The position numbers and the translations under genes are program-made. This document shows positions 42,046 to 43,479 of a stretch of DNA of 43,479 bases, one piece after another. Under the pieces are notes generated by a model, which did no database searches, was not told where the DNA came from, and saw only the letters and a list, made by a program, of their open reading frames with translations. The stretch comes from Exophiala sp. HKRS030 (taxonomy: Eukaryota; Ascomycota; Eurotiomycetes; Chaetothyriales; Herpotrichiellaceae). Numbering within the stretch: position 1 is the first letter of the stretch; each line of letters starts with the position of its first letter. Location of the stretch: the NCBI GenBank assembly GCA_023897205.1, contig JAHWDD010000060.1, positions 9,822 to 53,300 of the forward strand, given 5' to 3'.

Positions 42046-43479
42046 GATTATCGTCGCCGGTAACTTCAATTAACATGACTAACTATGGGGTGGCGACGCG
42101 ATTAGTGCTTCACCTTGGCAAGGTAAGGCATAGGAGATTCTGGACCTGATGGATGATCTTAACCTACGGCTTCTCCTCCCTCTTAGCATGGTTACCTTTA
42201 AGAGCTTAAGCGGTGATAGCACTATTGACCTGGTTTTCACCAGTAGTGGTCTGGCCAAAGATCAGCTCATCTGCGAACCGCACAGTATGGAGCACAGGTT
42301 GGATTATATCGCCATTAGCATTACTTTCGCGATTGACGTGCCCGAGGTAATTACGCCACCTTGAAAGGTCTTTAAAAGCGCGGATTGGAAATGGATTTGG
42401 ACAGCCATGGCCTAAGAGGTGGGAATTCCCCCTGAAAGGATAGGAGACAACGAAGTGAAGGAGTAGTTAACCCGCTTGAATGAGATGGTGTAAAGAGTGC
42501 TCCATTAACATGTGCCTATGTTAAGACCCTCACTCTATACACGACGGTAGTGAAATCTTGATCTGACGAGACTTTGACAAGATTACACCTAAGTACGAAA
42601 CCGCTGTCGGGGCCTGCGAAGGGCTGGTACCGGTGATGGATCGCTAGAGTGTGCGGCCTGAGAGGCCAAAAAGCGCTTTCACGACATAGTGAAATGATAA
42701 AAGAAATGTCACTGGGACAAGTTTCTACAGAACACTAATAATATCTGGAAGGTGGCGAAGTACCTCTAACTCAATGGGAGCGGTGGTTTCCACCGTATCC
42801 CTGGACTAATGGTCGGAGACTGATTGGTGGAGGATAATGCCGAAATTAGTTGGCTTCTACTTAATGAATTCTTTGAGAGTAAGATTTACCCTTAAAGGCA
42901 GAACCATGTGTTAAGGGCAGAAGATAACTAGCTTCTATAGGAACCACTAACTATGCATGAGGTGAAAGGAGCGATATTCCGGGCGCAGCCATATAAAGTA
43001 TCTGGCCTAGATAATATGCCCGCGATTATCTGGAAAGAGCTGTGGCTAATTCTTGGTTAGTGAATCTTCCTCCTCTTTGAGGCGTCATTAAGAACGGGGA
43101 TTATCCCGCAAGCATAGAAATAGGCGAAAATCATACCGCTGCGCAAGCTAGATAAGCCAAACTACATGAACATAAAGTCCTATCAACCAATATCGCTATT
43201 ACCCACGCTGGCGAAGGCGTTAGAGTTAGTCCTAGTATAGAGATTATCCTTCCTAGCCGAGACATATTCTCTCCTGCCAAAGAACCAGTTTGGCGCCCGG
43301 AAACGTCATTTGACCAGCCAAGCTCTCACGCTTCTGCAGGAGAAGATCTACAACGCTTGGCGAGACGGCAAAGTGCTCAGCCTGGTCAGTTTTGACGTCA
43401 AGGGGGCATACAATGGCGTCGACCGAGACGTCCTTCTCCAACGCCTGCGATGTCGCCAGGTGCCCGAGACGGTGGTGCG
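42046..43479 (+). mobile_element. Degenerate Tad1-like non-LTR retrotransposon (continues past window)
   Basis: The order matches ORF2 of fungal Tad/I-clade LINEs. The apurinic endonuclease tail is IIVAGNFN, LWGGDA and STIDLVFTSSGLAKDQLICE, followed by EHRLDYIAI. A linker with NIWKVAKYL follows. Reverse transcriptase then appears as KVSGLDNMPAIIWKELW, KSYQPISLLPTLAKALE, KNQFGARKRHLTSQALTLLQ and VSFDVKGAYNGVDRDVLL. The catalytic YxDD and RNase H lie beyond the window end. Stops and frame changes are frequent, many of them TAG/TAA/TGA, and C-to-T type changes are common, consistent with old RIP-like decay. The 5' part is cut off at the LTR at 42045. Confidence 0.92.

Overview
This window looks like nuclear DNA from a filamentous ascomycete (Pezizomycotina). 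The genes carry short introns of about 50-100 bp with GT...AG ends. There are Zn2Cys6 transcription factors, major-facilitator transporters, fungal secondary-metabolism families, solo LTRs and a Tad1-like LINE. I cannot name the species from sequence alone. Everything was read by eye; no database search was run.

Left part (1-11.2 kb): a P450 3' end, an intact DHA1-type MFS exporter (2151-3896), a decayed RING-finger fragment, and a relict sugar-utilisation group. That group comprises a broken Zn2Cys6 regulator (5241-7142), a GH3 beta-glucosidase split into two pieces in opposite orientation (7418-7861 minus; 8196-9431 plus), and a broken MFS sugar transporter (9432-11147).

Middle and right (12.3-40.6 kb): a tailoring-gene set typical of fungal anthraquinone, seco-anthraquinone or xanthone pathways. 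Apparently intact genes are a DUF1772 anthrone-oxygenase-like protein (16615-17236), a DUF4243 questin-oxidase-like protein (17865-19324), an EthD-type decarboxylase-like protein (28757-29360), an AflX/MdpK-like NAD(P)-binding reductase (31460-32278) and three small ABM-domain monooxygenases. A Zn2Cys6 regulator (20213-22522) is intact apart from one frame break inside its zinc cluster. Interspersed broken genes are a DUF4336 protein, a PhyH dioxygenase, a TAXI-type binding protein, a 5'-truncated second DUF4243 copy, a dienelactone hydrolase, a fourth ABM copy and an FAD monooxygenase. No polyketide synthase or beta-lactamase-type thioesterase is visible, so the chain-forming step must lie outside the window or be lost. 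By analogy with known pathways, the intact enzymes would decarboxylate an atrochrysone-type acid, oxidise the anthrone to an anthraquinone, then reduce and cleave a ring. The product is not known.

Mobile DNA: two solo-LTR families. Family 1 has four full copies plus one inverted fragment; three of the full copies have 5-bp target duplications. Family 2 has two copies. One family-1 LTR sits across the end of a family-2 LTR, and its insertion also cuts the DUF4336 pseudogene. The right edge is a degenerate Tad1-like LINE interrupted by a family-1 LTR. Many single-base indels fall in homopolymers, so both true gene decay and assembly error need to be considered.
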